A stretch of DNA of 64,000 bases from Lumbricus rubellus (GCA_945859605.1 OX243818.1:37140773-37204772); one strand, 5' to 3'; shown: positions 1 to 11,819, counted from the stretch's first letter. Numbers and translations are program-made. The notes: a model not told the origin generated them from the letters alone.

Positions 1-845
1 CTAATTGCTGCGGTTACGTAGCAAATAATCAGTCCTGATGGTAGCGATGCTGCTATTGTTGCAATGTCTTATCAAATAAAGTTTTTCGATGTTTATTATT
101 TTGTTTAATTAACCCAGTAATGACTTAGAAAAATTGCACCCATCCACTGCTGAAAGCGGTAGATGTAGTTTATCTACAATAAATTTTCCAAAACTGTGAA
201 GTCCGAATTACTTGTCACCAGAGTGTAGGCCTAGTCCGTTATTCTACTTGGTAGGTTTCTCCTCGTATCCCGAGAGTTTGATCTTACCCAAGTAGGGCTA
301 ACAGAGTACGTTTGCAATGATTATTCGACTGACCCAATGTAGACGAATAGTACTGTTATCAATCATCGATCAATGTGTAATTACTGTACACAAAAAAATC
401 AATCGTTGAAGAACAGATATCGACATCATCAATAATTGTATCTTAAGCAGTTCAACTAAAAATCACGTCATTGGAGGATTAGAGTGGGCTAGTTTCTTTG
501 CTTGGAACCAACATCTACGAAGAATTTTATTTCTATTGTCTTGGTTGTTATAATATTATTTGTAAGCCAAGTTTGCTTTGGTTCGAGTCGTATATTCTAT
601 TGACCTACCGGTACTCACTCAGTGCCAGCGGATTGAATTATGGAGGTGATGATTACCGACGTTAACGATGATGATTGTGACAAATAGCGACTATAATAAT
701 AGCGGTTGTGACATGCATAGGCCGTTTCAATCAATCAATCAATCAATTTTGACTTTGTGTACTTGACGACAGACGCACTTTTGTACCACACCGGTAGATT
801 GCCCTAAATATATAGGCCTAGGTTATAACTGTGACCCAAAAGATA
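1..845. other. No gene seen
   Basis: No open frame with recognisable similarity. There is a short (CAAT)n run near 728-747 and scattered TAGGCCTA-type octamers. Nothing else is supported. Confidence 0.5.
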
Positions 846-849
846 TCCT

Positions 850-1075
850 GCGTGGCCGAGTGGGTTGTAGCCCGCTCGCGACGCCGGCGGCCCGGGTTCG
901 ATTCCCGGTCAGAGATTAATATTTCTCGGATCTTTACTGTGGGTGGCTCGGTCGCAATATAAACGTGGAGTGTGAGGTTGTACTCTGCCTCCGACATTAA
1001 TCATCTTCAATATGAAACATTGTCGTTAAGCCCGAATACAACAGTACTGTGACCCATGATTGATTGATTGACGAG
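850..1075 (+). repeat. tRNA-derived SINE
   Basis: The 5' part reads like a tRNA head, with an A-box-like TGGCCGAGTGG and a B-box-like GGGTTCGATTCCC. An unrelated body follows, and the copy ends in a GATTGATTGATTG tail. A tRNA head, body and simple 3' tail is the standard SINE layout. It is not a functional tRNA: the acceptor stem does not close and the unit continues past it. Confidence 0.7.
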
Positions 1076-1664
1076 GGTGGTCTGCCGGAAAGCGTGGGAG
1101 TGGTGAAAACGAGTGAGGGTTTAGCTAGTGTGGAATATAAGAATGTGACTCAGGGCTGAGAGGAGTGCAGTTTGAGGCTCGACGGACAGAGTAAAGACGT
1201 AGGCCTAGTATTCGATTCTCAACGGACTAAGATAGACTAATGCGTAGATCTATAGGCCTAGTGTCGAATATTATTTTTGAGTAGGCATAGTCATAGGCTT
1301 GCGTTGTTGTTCGAAATCAAATTGTTCGTTTAATAAAACTTTGGAAAATCTTCACCATGATCATGAATCGAATTTTGATGTTAGTACTTTCATGAGGCCC
1401 TAATTTAGTCCTATAACTAATTTTGTCAATGTTATTGTTACCACTGTTTCATTTTCCTGTTGTCGCTATTATTGTGATTTAAATTAAATACCATATATTT
1501 GTTATTATTGTCATTATTTTGTTGTCGTTTGTATTGTGGTTGTGATGAATTTGTGGAGGTGTTTGGTGCTTTTGGTAGTGATAGTGGTAGGCCTAGTCTT
1601 TTTTTAAATTTAAGACGGATGCCGTGGTGTTTTAACTGCATTTAGATATTACACTTAGACTTTT

Positions 1665-1840
1665 TTTCTCATAAATCCCGCTCCTATTTCGTAAATAAAG
1701 AACCTTCATCCAGCTTCTATTCCCCAAGCGTTTTCTCAATAATCCGGCTTCTATTTCAGTGGACCAGTTGTCGGTGGACCAGTTGTCCGTGGACGAGTTG
1801 TCGTTGGACGAGTTGTCGTTCGACGAGTTGTCGTGACACC
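1665..1840. mobile_element. Foldback element, right half only
   Basis: It contains internal CCAGCTTCTATT-type units. These are followed by tandem GGACCAGTTGTC / GGACGAGTTGTC units ending GTTGTCGTGACACC at 1840. That is the right arm of the foldback family that is complete at 5891-6512, 7956-8630 and 44926-45533. No left arm is present, so this copy is truncated. Confidence 0.7.
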
Positions 1841-1965
1841 GTCTAAATGTATGAGCACCAATTCTGATGACGTCAGTATTAGGCTATAACGATCTTCCGT
1901 TCTCTACACCTCTTGGTCAGTTGCAAATCTTCTGTTTAAAAATTAATTCATGTTACTCATTCGAT

Positions 1966-2130
1966 TCCCAGATAACCAGCCCATTCGGGAACCTCACGGG
2001 TCCCATACGGGCTGACTCACGGGACCCGTACGGGGAACCCGGCGGGATCCCAGCGGGTTCTGTCCCCGGTCTCCGGACGGGCCCCATACGGGCTAGCCCG
2101 CCAGTCTACGCAGATCATTCCCAGGACTGA
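1966..2130. repeat. GC-rich repeats with ACGGG/CCCGT units
   Basis: A GC-rich island in AT-rich DNA. It is built from repeated short words such as CACGGGTCCCATACGGG, CACGGGACCCGTACGGGG and GACGGGCCCCATACGGG. It begins next to CCCAGATAACC. A similar island in the opposite sense lies at 4448-4600, next to GTTATCTGGG. The two may be the ends of one 2.6-kb element, but I cannot prove that. Confidence 0.45.
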
Positions 2131-2216
2131 AAAACGATTCCCAGAGTATGCCAAATGTACTGTGAACTGTGCTATATGTGCTCCACACACTAGAACCATC
2201 CCTTAACGTCATATTT

Positions 2217-2441
2217 ACAGCATGTATTGAGTTTCATTCATCATTTCAAAAGTCTTGCATCAAACTCAAAAATTACAAAAAAATAATTTATCCAGCTTTA
2301 TTCAAACTCAAGCAAAGAGCAACAGATATTGAATTATTTACCTTTTATCCTGAGTTTGAATAAAGCTGGAGCAATTTTTTTTTGTCATTTTGAAGTTTGA
2401 TGCAAAACTTTTAAAAACAAATATAAAACTCAATATGTTGC
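2217..2441. repeat. Long imperfect inverted repeat (hairpin)
   Basis: The left arm (about 2217-2311) and right arm (about 2350-2441) are inverted copies. For example CTTGCATCAAACTCA pairs with TGAGTTTGATGCAA-type sequence, and CAGCTTTATTCAAACTCA pairs with TGAGTTTGAATAAAGCTG. The loop is about 40 bp. It may be a small foldback or MITE. No target duplication was identified. Confidence 0.6.
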
Positions 2442-2449
2442 AAAAACCA

Positions 2450-3318
2450 TGTTTGAATCATGCATTGCACATTTTAAGTACACGAACCTAATTAAAATGA
2501 AATAGGTGCATCAAAATAGAGTTAAAAATTGCATGCTAACAAAAAGAAACAAGGAGTAGCCTATTTTAAACACACGAAATTCCTGGAAAAAATTTGAAAC
2601 ACGAACATAATGTTTTCTTAAGTTACTCTGAGTGGTTTCCAACATAATATTGATTTATGTCTTGTCTACCAAACACAGTTAAAGGAATAAATAATCAACA
2701 ATAGCTTTGAATGACACCTCAGTTTATTCAACAGAAATTATCGAAGTTCTTTATTTAATCAAAATTATTGATAATGTTAAATGATGTTCAGTCTTTCTGA
2801 AAGGCGCAGATTTCAACGGCCGACGTCGTCCAGTGCCAAGATCCATAAAATTCTCAAACCAAACAGCCAACTCGTCCTCGACCATTTCCTCGTGCTGTTT
2901 TTTAAGGAATATTTTGCTTCACCACACCTGAATTTTAAAACAAGCATATCAGATAAGTTTTATATAACAAGAGACAGTCAAATTCAGACATTGCAATTTG
3001 AAATTAGTTTTAAAAACATGCTGCACCTTAAGTTAAGCCTTGAAAACCAATTTATATAGCAAATGACTCACATACTATTTTAGCTAAGTCATTAAAAAAT
3101 TACTTTAAAATTTATAAGTCACGACTTTTATACAATGCCTGTCTAGTCTAAAATTTACTTTCAACTGGCAGTAAATCAAATTGTTTTGCATTCAGTAGGT
3201 GGAAATTACTCGCATAAACTGCAAATACAGCAAAACACGAGCAAAATTTAACGATGATAGACATTGTGTAAACAAGACAAATAAAGACAACTATAAAGGC
3301 AAATAAAGACTAATAATG
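2450..3318. other. No gene seen
   Basis: AT-rich sequence. An open frame at 2781-3059 encodes 92 residues with no recognisable motif, and I do not support it as a gene. Confidence 0.4.
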
Positions 3319-3612
3319 TGGTAATCCCAAAGACTGCATGCCTGTTTATGTAAACAGTATCGCCGCCCAAGAAATTGCTAAAAATAGAGCGCTTCAGCTT
3401 TAGTTTCGAATTTTACATTTGCTTGTATTTACTGAATATTTCCCTCATTTATAATTTTATTAACCTGGCCATTTTACATAGATTTCGCGTTGACTTACTT
3501 AATGAGTGAATTTCATCAGGGATGCGACTGATAGGTCACAGCGCTCTAATTTAGCTAAGTCGTTGGCAACCATACTGTTTCGTATACAGGCACGCAGTCT
3601 TCGGGATTACCA
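3319..3612. mobile_element. MITE with about 50-bp terminal inverted repeats
   Basis: The left end TGGTAATCCCAAAGACTGC and the right end GCAGTCTTCGGGATTACCA are inverted copies. The similarity extends about 50 bp inward (TGCCTGTTTATGTAAACAGTAT against its inverted partner). There is no coding content. The target duplication is unclear, so the superfamily is not assigned. Confidence 0.6.
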
Positions 3613-3699
3613 ATAGGGCATACAAATCAGAAGTTTCAAACGAATTTGGTAATCATGCATTTTAGTGTCGTAAATTTTTTTTTATTGCAGCAATCTAAC

Positions 3700-3965
3700 T
3701 TCTAGTGTGGTAAGAATCCTACTCATCCATCCAGCTTCTGCTTAGGGAAGAATTTGTTTTTAATCAATTGCGCTTCCATTTAGGCAGAAATTATTTTTAT
3801 TGGCAAAATCACTTCTGTTGAATCAAAAATTACTGTTCACCAATCCAGCTTCGATTTCAGCGAGATTGTTGTCATAAAGTCCGCCTCAATTTTAGTTTTA
3901 AAAAATCATTTTAATTAATCCCACTATACCTCTATTTAGCAAGAATTCTTTTCGTCAATACGACT
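3700..3965. repeat. Degenerate CCAGCTTCTATTTC repeat tract
   Basis: Diverged units of the words ATCCAGCTTCTGCTTAG, GCGCTTCCATTTAG and ATCCAGCTTCGATTTCAG recur every 40-50 bp. They match the internal part of the foldback family but lack its arms. A shorter tract of the same kind lies at about 4700-4800. Confidence 0.5.
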
Positions 3966-4447
3966 TGTATTCGTGCAACGCTGAAACCCACGCAATGGTT
4001 AATGATTTACGACGCTAAAATACACGATTACCACGAATTTTATAGAGGTTAGTATTGTAGATAAAAAAGGAATTCAGTGCACACGAGGCATAAGGCCGAT
4101 ATGATTAACATAATAAGCAATTCCTCTATCAAAGATCAACTTAAACACTCACGGACACGCAAACAATGCATAAATCAATCGAAGCAGAACATGTTTTAGG
4201 CTAACCCCCAGCACGTGTTGTCCATAATGTCCATAATCTTAACCCAATCTGCGTCGCGCCTATTAAGTATTCCGACCAAAATTAGACGCAGCATTTATCT
4301 AATATGTTGATATAGATAGGTGCATGTTCTTTGGCGTAATAAATAAAACGTAAACTTACCTTCAACAGAAACAAATCTCGATCTCAGAATACTCGTGCAT
4401 TCGAAACGGCATGCAAAATGGCGTCGGAATAAAAGCATATACCGGTA

Positions 4448-4600
4448 GAGTCGGTAGACGGCGACAAGCTCGCGGGGTGCACCTGACGGGACCCGCGAGA
4501 TAACCGCGGCCAAAACCCGTCAGAAAACCGCACCGGCACCCCGTGAGAAAACCGCACGGGTCCCCTGAGTCGGTGTTATCTGGGTTATCAGTCAACTTCT
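4448..4600. repeat. GC-rich repeats, possible partner of 1966-2130
   Basis: Repeated words such as GAAAACCGCACGGGTCCCC and GAAAACCGCACCGGCACCCC, ending near GTGTTATCTGGGTTATCAG. The composition and the CCCAGATAAC border resemble the island at 1966-2130 in the opposite orientation. Confidence 0.4.
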
Positions 4601-4809
4601 TCAACTTTTTAGCGTTTTACCATTTCAGATGGATGTTCATTTGGTAAGCGTGTAGTTTAGCGTAATTCTTTTTGTGCAAATATAACCGTGAAAATAATAA
4701 AAGTACCCTCATCCAGCTTCCATTACTTAAGCGTTTTTTCATCAATCCGGCTTCTATTTCACATCTAGAAATACCTTCATCCAGCTTCCATTTCTCATTT
4801 TGAACTTAG

Positions 4810-5880
4810 GACCGAAGTCTTGACGTACACGTTATTTATAGTCGCATATACGTCGATGGTTTGGGCGCGTACCCCAACTTCCGGTCAGATGTTGTGGTTC
4901 AATGGCGATTCGAACGGCGATTTCGCATGGGAAATGTGACATTGTAAAAACATATTTTCTCTCAATATTCGCATCCTTACGAAATTTTTAGTGTGCTGTT
5001 AGATGAGTCAGACCATTGCAAGTCATTAGGAATAATTTACGGCGGTTTTTGTATCGTTAAAAACGTGAAAATAATTAATTACGCTAAAATACACGTTTAC
5101 CGATAATTAAATTACCTATTAACCGGAGATTTGAAACTCATTTAGTTCAAATAGCCTACTGTTAATGTGAGTGTCATACATTTTCGCTATAGCCTACGCA
5201 TTCCTGTCCCGTGCAAGGCATCAAATATGACGTCATGGTTACATCAAGTTTTATTGCGCCACATTTTTTTCCAATAATTATATAATTTCGTAAGTTATTA
5301 GCACATTTTATGGTCTTCACAAATTATCACGGGTAAGACTTTAAAAATGAATACCACTTAGAATTCGAAAGATAGAACGGAAAAAGAAACAATATGATTG
5401 TCAACTTAGCATAATAAATAATTACAGTTCATTTGTTCGATCTAAAAAACCCACGAGTCTATGAATAAATTGTCTTCCATATTTAGATAATGAGTGGATA
5501 AAAAACTGCGCCGAACAAAAAAACCTGTCAATTGCAAAATAGGCCTACTACAGTTGTGTGGATTTACATAACAAAAATGGAATAGCTTACAGAGCAATAA
5601 ATGAAATAGTTTCTCTCTTGGTTCTCTACCTAATTTCCGGTTTCCATGCCGTATCATATATTTTAAAAATAATATTTAGTATTACATACTTCTTTCATGG
5701 TTTGTGTCGAAAAGTCAAAGAAGATAGATTAATTTACATGGTTCAACGTAAATTTCTGATTTCCAACAGTTACACTGCATTACAAATCAATGATTATGAT
5801 AAAACTCTTACTGCTCATATAAACTCCTTGGTTACGCAATCAGCGCAAAGACTGATGTCGTCACCATTAGAAGCTATCTA
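4810..5880. other. No gene seen
   Basis: Open frames of 71 aa (minus, 5442-5657) and 107 aa (plus, 5558-5881) overlap here. Neither has a recognisable domain. The plus frame reads straight into the foldback element boundary at 5891. It could be a broken host exon, but there is no evidence to decide. Confidence 0.35.
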
Positions 5881-5890
5881 ATCTGCTGGG

Positions 5891-6512
5891 GGTTCCACGA
5901 CAACTGGTCTACCGACAACTCGTCTAACGACAACTCGTCTCCGGACAATTGGTCTAACGACAACTGGTCTACAGACGAATAGTATTGATGAAATAAAAGC
6001 TGGATTTACGAAAATGGTGTTTTAGCTTAGATGTAAGCTGGATTGATGATTTTCATTCATGTGTTCCAACATGCACCCATTTCTACTTCAAATCTAAAAA
6101 TATCTTCATCCAACTTCTATTTCTCGTCTGCTATTTTAGTCAATCCAGCTTCTATTTCAGATATAAAAATACCCTCATCCAGCTTCCATTACTCAACCGG
6201 TTTTCTTATCAATCCAGTTTCTATTTGAGATCTAGAAATACCTTCATCCAGCTTTTATTTATCATGCGCTATTTTCGTAAATCCAGCTTCTGTTTCATAT
6301 GTAAAAGAACCAGCATCCAGATTCCATTTCTCTAGCGTTTTTTCTTCAATCCAACCTCCATTTCACCTCTAAAAACTGCCATCCAGCTTCCATTTCTCAA
6401 GCGCTGGATCAGTTGTCAGTAGACCAGTAGGCCTAACTGTTGTCGTTAGACGAATTGTCTGGAGACCACTTGTCGTTAGACGAGTTGTCGTTAGACGAGT
6501 TGTCGTGACACC
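5891..6512. mobile_element. Foldback element, complete (622 bp)
   Basis: The left end GGTTCCACGACAACTGG and the right end CGAGTTGTCGTGACACC are inverted. Each arm is a tandem array of about 14-bp CGACAACTCGTCTAA-type units. The core is made of CATCCAGCTTCTATTTC units. The flanks TCTGCTGGG (5882-5890) and TCTGCGGGG (6513-6521) look like a 9-bp target duplication with one mismatch. It has no coding capacity. A 9-bp duplication fits the Mutator-like (MULE) group best, by inference. Confidence 0.8.
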
Positions 6513-6639
6513 TCTGCGGGGTGAGTTTATTTATTTATTTTATTTTTTAAACTATCGGTGTAACATAAACGGCAAACGTGTATTTTAGTATGGTAAATTA
6601 TTCGCTCATCTTCGCTCGCTGCAGCATTGTTATTTTTAA

Positions 6640-6930
6640 TCAATCCAACTTCTAGTTTGGCGAGAATCCTTTTCGTCTATCCAGCTTCTGCTTAGGCAAC
6701 AATTAGTTTGATAAATCCCGCTTCTTTTTCGTCAGCAAATATTTTTCATCAGAATTACTTTTATTTAATTTAAAATTATTGTTCATCAATCCAGCTTCAA
6801 TTTCAGCAAGATTGTTTTAATTAATCCCACTTCTATTTCAATAGAAATTACTTTCATCAATCCGACTTCTATTTAGATTTTAGAAAGAACTCTTTTCATC
6901 AATCCGACTTGTAGGCCTACTCGACTAATG
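6640..6930. repeat. Degenerate CCAGCTTCTATTTC repeat tract
   Basis: Diverged units of the foldback core (TCAATCCAACTTCTAG, ATCCAGCTTCTGCTTAGG, ATCCAGCTTCAATTTCAG) without terminal arms. Confidence 0.5.
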
Positions 6931-6939
6931 CTGAAACCT

Positions 6940-7600
6940 ATGCAATGGCGAATAATTTAGGATACTAAAATACACGTTTACCCAAGGCTGTAGCCAGGAT
7001 TTTATTTCGGGTGATGTTTTCCCGACTTAAACTTTTGGCGTAATTTCTTCAGGACCCTTTTTAGTCACAGCCTGCTTTTCTAACCTTTTGGGCTCGTATT
7101 ACGTTCATGGGGGTGTTAGCAACAGCATTTTTCTCGATTTTCGCCTATTTTCCGCTCGAAATTAGCCTACATTACACACTCCAGTTCTTCCATTATGTGC
7201 ATGTAGATACACTGTTTCTTTTTTTTACATAATTCCATTTCGGGGTGTTCAAGCTTCCAAAACAACTCCTTAGCTACGGCCTTGCACACGCGTGGTCTTC
7301 AATTCCACACAGTTGCATAGGACTAGGTATAATGCGCGACATTAAATGGGTGAGCTATTCAACTTGTCTTTCTTTGCAGTGAATTCTTTCGACATTATTT
7401 TGTTCTTGAAACAAATAGACAATGTACTGTTTTAGATTTTTACTCAATGCCTAGGCCTATTACAGGGCAAACTGCTTTGACAAAATCAGCAAATATTTTT
7501 AATGCACTGAAACTTGCAAGATTTTCGGCGTTTTCAAATATTGGCCTATATTTCTTTGTGTCACTGTCAGATCTGAAGCATAATCTCCAACAATTCGAAG
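6940..7600. other. No gene recognised upstream of the zinc-finger locus
   Basis: No recognisable domain. Overlapping short frames near 7440-7760 on both strands are probably incidental. The 5' non-coding part or an intron of the zinc-finger locus could lie here. Confidence 0.35.
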
Positions 7601-7955
7601 TCATTAATGATGCCGAAAGGGAGTTCTTACAAGCATTCATTAGATGATTGCATTGAAAATGCAACACGAGATAAGATGGAAAGTCCTCCTCTATGTCAGA
7701 AAACATCCGTCTTGAATTGTCAGAAGAAGGAAAACAAGGAAAAACATTCTTTGGCAAAAACACACGATTGCGAGATTTGCCAAGAAATATTTACGCACAA
7801 CCGTAACCTACAGAAGCACAAGAAGACGCATACTGAAGAAAAAGCTAACCATTGCTTAGTATGTAACAAAACATTCGTAAACTCTTCACGTCTCAATAGA
7901 CATAGTAAAATTCACATTGGAGAGAAACAATTTCAGTGTGAGGCATGTAAAAAAT

Positions 7956-8630
7956 GGTGTCACGACAACTGGTCTACAGACAATTCGTCTAACGACAAGT
8001 GGTCTCCAGACAATTCGTCTACGACAACTGGTCTACGACAACTCGTTTACGACAACTCGTCTACGACAACTCGTCTACAAACTACTCCAGCTTCTATTTC
8101 ACCTATATAAAAACTTCATCCAGCTTCCATTTCAAGTGTAAAGATACATTCATCCAGCTTCCATTTCTCAAACGTTTTATCATTAATCCAGCTTTTATTT
8201 CACCTGTATAAACCTTCATCCGGCTTCCATTTCTTTATCGCTCTTTCGATAAATCCAACTTCTATTTCAGATCTATAAATTCCTTCACCCAGCCTCCATT
8301 TCTTTTAGTGTTTTTCGACAATCCAGCTCCTATTTCAGATCTATAAATACCTTGATCCAGCTTCTATTTCGTAAGCGTTTTTTCGTCAATCCCGTTTCTA
8401 TTTCACCTACATAGATACGAAATAGAAGCTAGATGAAGGTATCTTTATATTTGAAATGGAAGCTGGATGAAGGTTTTATATAGATGAAATAGAAGCTGGA
8501 GTAGTTTGTAGACGAATTGTCGTAGACCAGTTGTCGTAGACGAGTTGTCGTAGACCAGTTGTCGTAGACGAATTGTCTGGAGACCACTTGTCGTTAGACG
8601 AGTTGTCGGTAGACCAATTGTTATGGAACC
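7956..8630. mobile_element. Foldback element inserted in zinc-finger ORF (675 bp)
   Basis: The ends GGTGTCACGACAACTGG and CCAATTGTTATGGAACC are inverted. Arms are tandem CGACAACTCGTCTA-type units, and the core is a near-palindrome of CATCCAGCTTCCATTTC units. It is flanked by a perfect 9-bp duplication, GTAAAAAAT, at 7947-7955 and 8631-8639. The duplicated site lies inside a finger codon run, which gives the clearest boundary definition in this window. Confidence 0.9.
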
Positions 8631-8710
8631 GTAAAAAATACTTTTCTCAGTCCAACAGTCTTAAAATGCACATAAGAATTCACACTGGAGGGATGCCTTA
8701 TCAATGCCTA

Positions 8711-9046
8711 GTGTGTCAAAAGTGTTATTCTCGTTCTTCACACCTAACTTGTCATGCAAGAATTCATACGGGCGAGAAACCTTACCAATGTCAAATGTGT
8801 CAAAAACGTTTTTATCGGCGTTACAGTCTAAGAAATCATTCAAGAATTCATACTGGAGAGATGCCTTACCAATGAAAAGTGTGTCAAAAGTGTTATTCTC
8901 GTTCTTCACACCTAACTTGTCATGCAAGAATTCATACGGGCGAGAAACCTTACCAATGTCAAATGTGTCAAAAACGTTTTTATCGGCGTTACAGTCTAAG
9001 AAATCATTCAAGAATTCATACTGGAGAGATGCCTTACCAATGCAAA
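8711..9046 (+). repeat. Tandem duplication of two zinc fingers (2 x 168 bp)
   Basis: Positions 8711-8878 and 8879-9046 are essentially identical 168-bp units, each coding two 28-residue fingers. The only change I saw is near the boundary, where the first unit has TGA (8873-8875) and the second has the expected TGC. The duplication is therefore very recent, and the stop is at least as recent. Confidence 0.85.
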
Positions 9047-9972
9047 GTATGTCAAAAGTGTTTTCCGCAATCTTCAACCCTAACACGTCATGCGAGAATT
9101 CATACAGGAGAGAAACCTTACAAATGCCAAATGTGCCAAAAACGTTTTTCTCAGCGATGCCATCTAAGTGTTCATTCAAGAATTCATACTGGAGAGATGC
9201 CTTACCAATGCGAATTATGTAAAAAATGTTTTTCTCAAGGTTCAAGTTTAATATGTCATGCAAGACTCCATAATGCAGAGATGCCTTACCAATGCTCTGT
9301 ATGTAGAAAGCGCTTTTCTCGATCGGACCTTCTTAAATCTCATGAAGAATTCATAGCAAAGTTAAACCGTGCCAATGCAGCTTGTGCGAGTTTAAAACTA
9401 ACGGTCGATGTTATCTAAGGATACACATGAGAAAACACACTGGAGAGAAACCATACATTTGTCGTATGTGCCAGAAAACATTCTCATGCATGGCTGGTCT
9501 GAAAAGTCATGAAAAAAATCACTCTGAGGAGAAACCATATCTGTGCGTCGTTTGTAAGAAGACGTTTTTGAGATCTTCGACACTTAAAGGCCATTCTAGA
9601 ATCCATACCGGAGAGAGACCATACCAATGTCAGACATGTAAACAAAGTTATTTTAGGTCTTCTCAACTGCGCTGTCATGTTATACGCCACGCGGGAGAAA
9701 AATCATTTCAATGAGAATGTCCAAAACGGTTTATCCGATCTTCTCTCGCTTGAGAAATCATGAACTAATTCATACCGGGGAGAAAAGACTCCACTGCCAA
9801 TTATGTGAGTTTAAAACTTATAATAATATAGAGGGCTAATCTTAATAGTCACACGACAACATATAGGTCTACTGAGGAGATGCCATGCCTTTGCCAGATA
9901 TGCCCGAAAACTCAAGATTGCAACCGCTTCAAGTCGGAGATGTCGTGAAAAGATCCACTCCGTGTTCGGCAC

Positions 9973-10352
9973 GGTGTCACGACAACTCGTCCAACGACAA
10001 CTCGTCCAACGACAACTCGTCCACGGACAACTGGTCCACCGACAACTGGTCCACCGACAACTGGTCCAGCGAAATAGAAGCCGGATTAATGAGAACGCGC
10101 TTGAGAAATGGAAGCTGGATAAAAGTTCGTTCTTTACGAAATAGGAGCTGGGTTTATGAAAAAAGTCTACTGGTTTCTTTGCTTAAATAGAAGCTGAATT
10201 GACGATTTTCATCATGTGTCACAACATGCATCCAGCTTCTATTTCAGGTCGAAAAAAACTTGATCCATCTTCCATTTCTTAAGCGTTTTTTCATCAATCC
10301 AGCTTCTATTTCACCTGTAAAAACCTTAATCCAGCTTCCATTTCTCAAGCGC
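9973..10352. mobile_element. Foldback element, left half only
   Basis: It starts GGTGTCACGACAACTCG, followed by tandem CAACGACAACTCGTC and CCACCGACAACTGGTC units. A core of CCAGCTTCTATTTC units runs to about 10352. No right arm is present. It lies just after degenerate finger sequence (about 9880-9970) of the zinc-finger pseudogene. Confidence 0.7.
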
Positions 10353-11125
10353 TAAATCGGCCATGTGCAGATTACTACTGTCTGTTGTATAATTACACAT
10401 TTTGTTAAATAAATGTTTTTTTATAAAACTTGTCGTAATGGCCTTTCAATCAGTTATTTTCGATGTCCTATAACTAACCAAAACCTCCCAACAACGCAGC
10501 TGCCAAAATGTCTTCTTGATCTTTTCACCATCCAACCAACCCATTTTACCAAAACATCCCTCCTCATTCTTTACATTCATCAAGAGGATTCAGCACTGCA
10601 CAACATCTTGGAACAATCTTCCTTCTTAATTTTACACTTTTCGGTTCCTCCATGCACCATCACTGCCAATCATCCACCATCATCTGCCTCAGGATTAATC
10701 ACTTCCTAGGTTCATTCATTCATTCATTCATTTCAAGATTTCCACTCAAGACTTATCACCACTTCAAGAATGCATGCTCGCCATCTAGGCCTAATAAAAT
10801 CTACAGACAGTCAAATTATCAAGTGTCAACACAACAGTTGATTTTACTTGAAGCTTATGGCCCCTCACGAGACTGCCAGAAGCACACTAAACGTAAACAA
10901 ACGTAGACGTTTAGCAAGCTTTATCAATCATGCGAGGCCCTTCAAATGAGCTGTAGGTGTAAAAATGTTACGGGCGGTATTAAAGTCAAATCCGGTATAG
11001 ATAATCGTGAAAGTAGAATTATGATATCTTTAAGAAACTGAGCAACACATAATAATTATACGGGCGTGCTGTTTCGGTTGATGCATCCCATTGAGTCGGG
11101 TGCCTTCGGCGGACGGCGGTGACAG
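10353..11125. other. No gene seen
   Basis: Two overlapping plus frames (10413-10709, 10652-10906) have no recognisable motif. Nothing else is supported. Confidence 0.4.
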
Positions 11126-11128
11126 CTA

Positions 11129-11345
11129 TGGGGCGCGGTGGTCTAGTGGTGGCGTCGTTGCCTTGGAGCCGGAAGGTCCGAGGTTCAAATCCACCTCCCC
11201 GCGTAAGGACCTTGGGCAAGTCCTTCACTCACAATTGCTCAGCGCTTCGGCGTGAAACTCCGATGCAGTGTCCGCTCTGCATCGGGAGCGTCTCTGAGTA
11301 AAGAGAGCTTGAAGGGGCGCTATAACAAGTGCACATACATACATA
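11129..11345 (+). repeat. tRNA-derived SINE (family 2)
   Basis: The head GGGGCGCGGTGGTCTAGTGG with GGTTCAAATCC is an A-box/B-box pair. The body has GACCTTGGGCAAGTCCTTCAC and GCTCAGCGCTTCGGCGTGAA. The 3' end GAAGGGGCGCTATAACAAG is followed by a (CATA)n tail. Related copies lie at 36236-36440 and 39912-40500. Confidence 0.8.
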
Positions 11346-11689
11346 GACGCCCAAGTTTTACAATCCAGCGATTTACACGCGTAATATTAGTTAAAGGAAA
11401 GCGAATTTTTTACTGTATTTCCTCCGCCCGACTACATGGCATCTAAAAATTACTTAAAGAATTGGCAACAACAAAAACAGCTTTTGCCACCTATTAGGCT
11501 TTTGCCATACACGGAAATCACGCGGGAGCCGTGATGCACCATGGGACACTATTACCATGGTAACGTTTCCCGCCTGAAAATGTCTATAAGAATGCAAGAA
11601 GTCGCACATGCAAATTTCCAGGACTGCATTTTTCAGATTACAAGTTTGTATGATGTCAGAAGCCAGAAATGGACATAATGCTGACTACA

Positions 11690-11765
11690 AAAAGACGAAT
11701 CGCACCGAACAATGTTTTGCAACCTTTTAAAAAGTAAGGAAGAGTAGCCTATAGCCTAAGATAAT
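11690..11765. repeat. 3'-flank segment paralogous to 49190-49260
   Basis: GCACCGAACAATGTTTTGC and the following 45 bp align with GCGCCGAACAATGTTTTGC near 49195. The tandem duplication that made genes A and B therefore reached beyond the coding region. About 2.8 kb of later insertions (11.77-14.58 kb) separate this block from the end of gene A. Confidence 0.6.
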
Positions 11766-11819
11766 TCTATTCATGTTATTTGATTAGGCCTAGCCTAGTT
11801 AGCTACACCGGTAGGCCTA

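Larger units (their letters stand above)
7607..9830 (+). pseudogene. C2H2 zinc-finger gene, disrupted
   Basis: A poly-C2H2 zinc-finger gene, probably once a DNA-binding nuclear protein. The 5' part (7607-7955) has a linker region and two clear fingers (CEICQEIFTHNRNLQKHKKTH, CLVCNKTFVNSSRLNRH), then the start of a third. That finger is cut by a foldback element at 7956-8630. Removing the element and one 9-bp duplication restores the frame (CEACKK joins YFSQSNSLKMH). Fingers then continue with TGEKPY-type linkers. Three further lesions are visible. A Cys codon is TGA at 8873-8875. A 1-nt deletion near 9342 shifts frame to the 9382-9714 frame. Another Cys-to-TGA lies near 9714, with more frame loss after 9750. 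So it is a pseudogene as read. The disabled positions are all at strongly conserved finger residues. Confidence 0.8.

Noticed and set aside
850..920. tRNA gene
   Set aside because: A and B boxes are present, but the unit continues into a SINE body and tail. The same holds at 11129, 14198, 36236 and 39912.
5891..8630. Regularly spaced short repeats resembling a CRISPR array
   Set aside because: The units are inverted between the two ends, flanked by 9-bp target duplications, and spacer-like parts are themselves repeats. The DNA is eukaryotic. These are foldback elements.
8704..9222. 172-aa plus and 200-aa minus frames over the zinc-finger repeats
   Set aside because: Shadow frames kept open by the 84-bp finger period; the finger frame explains the sequence.
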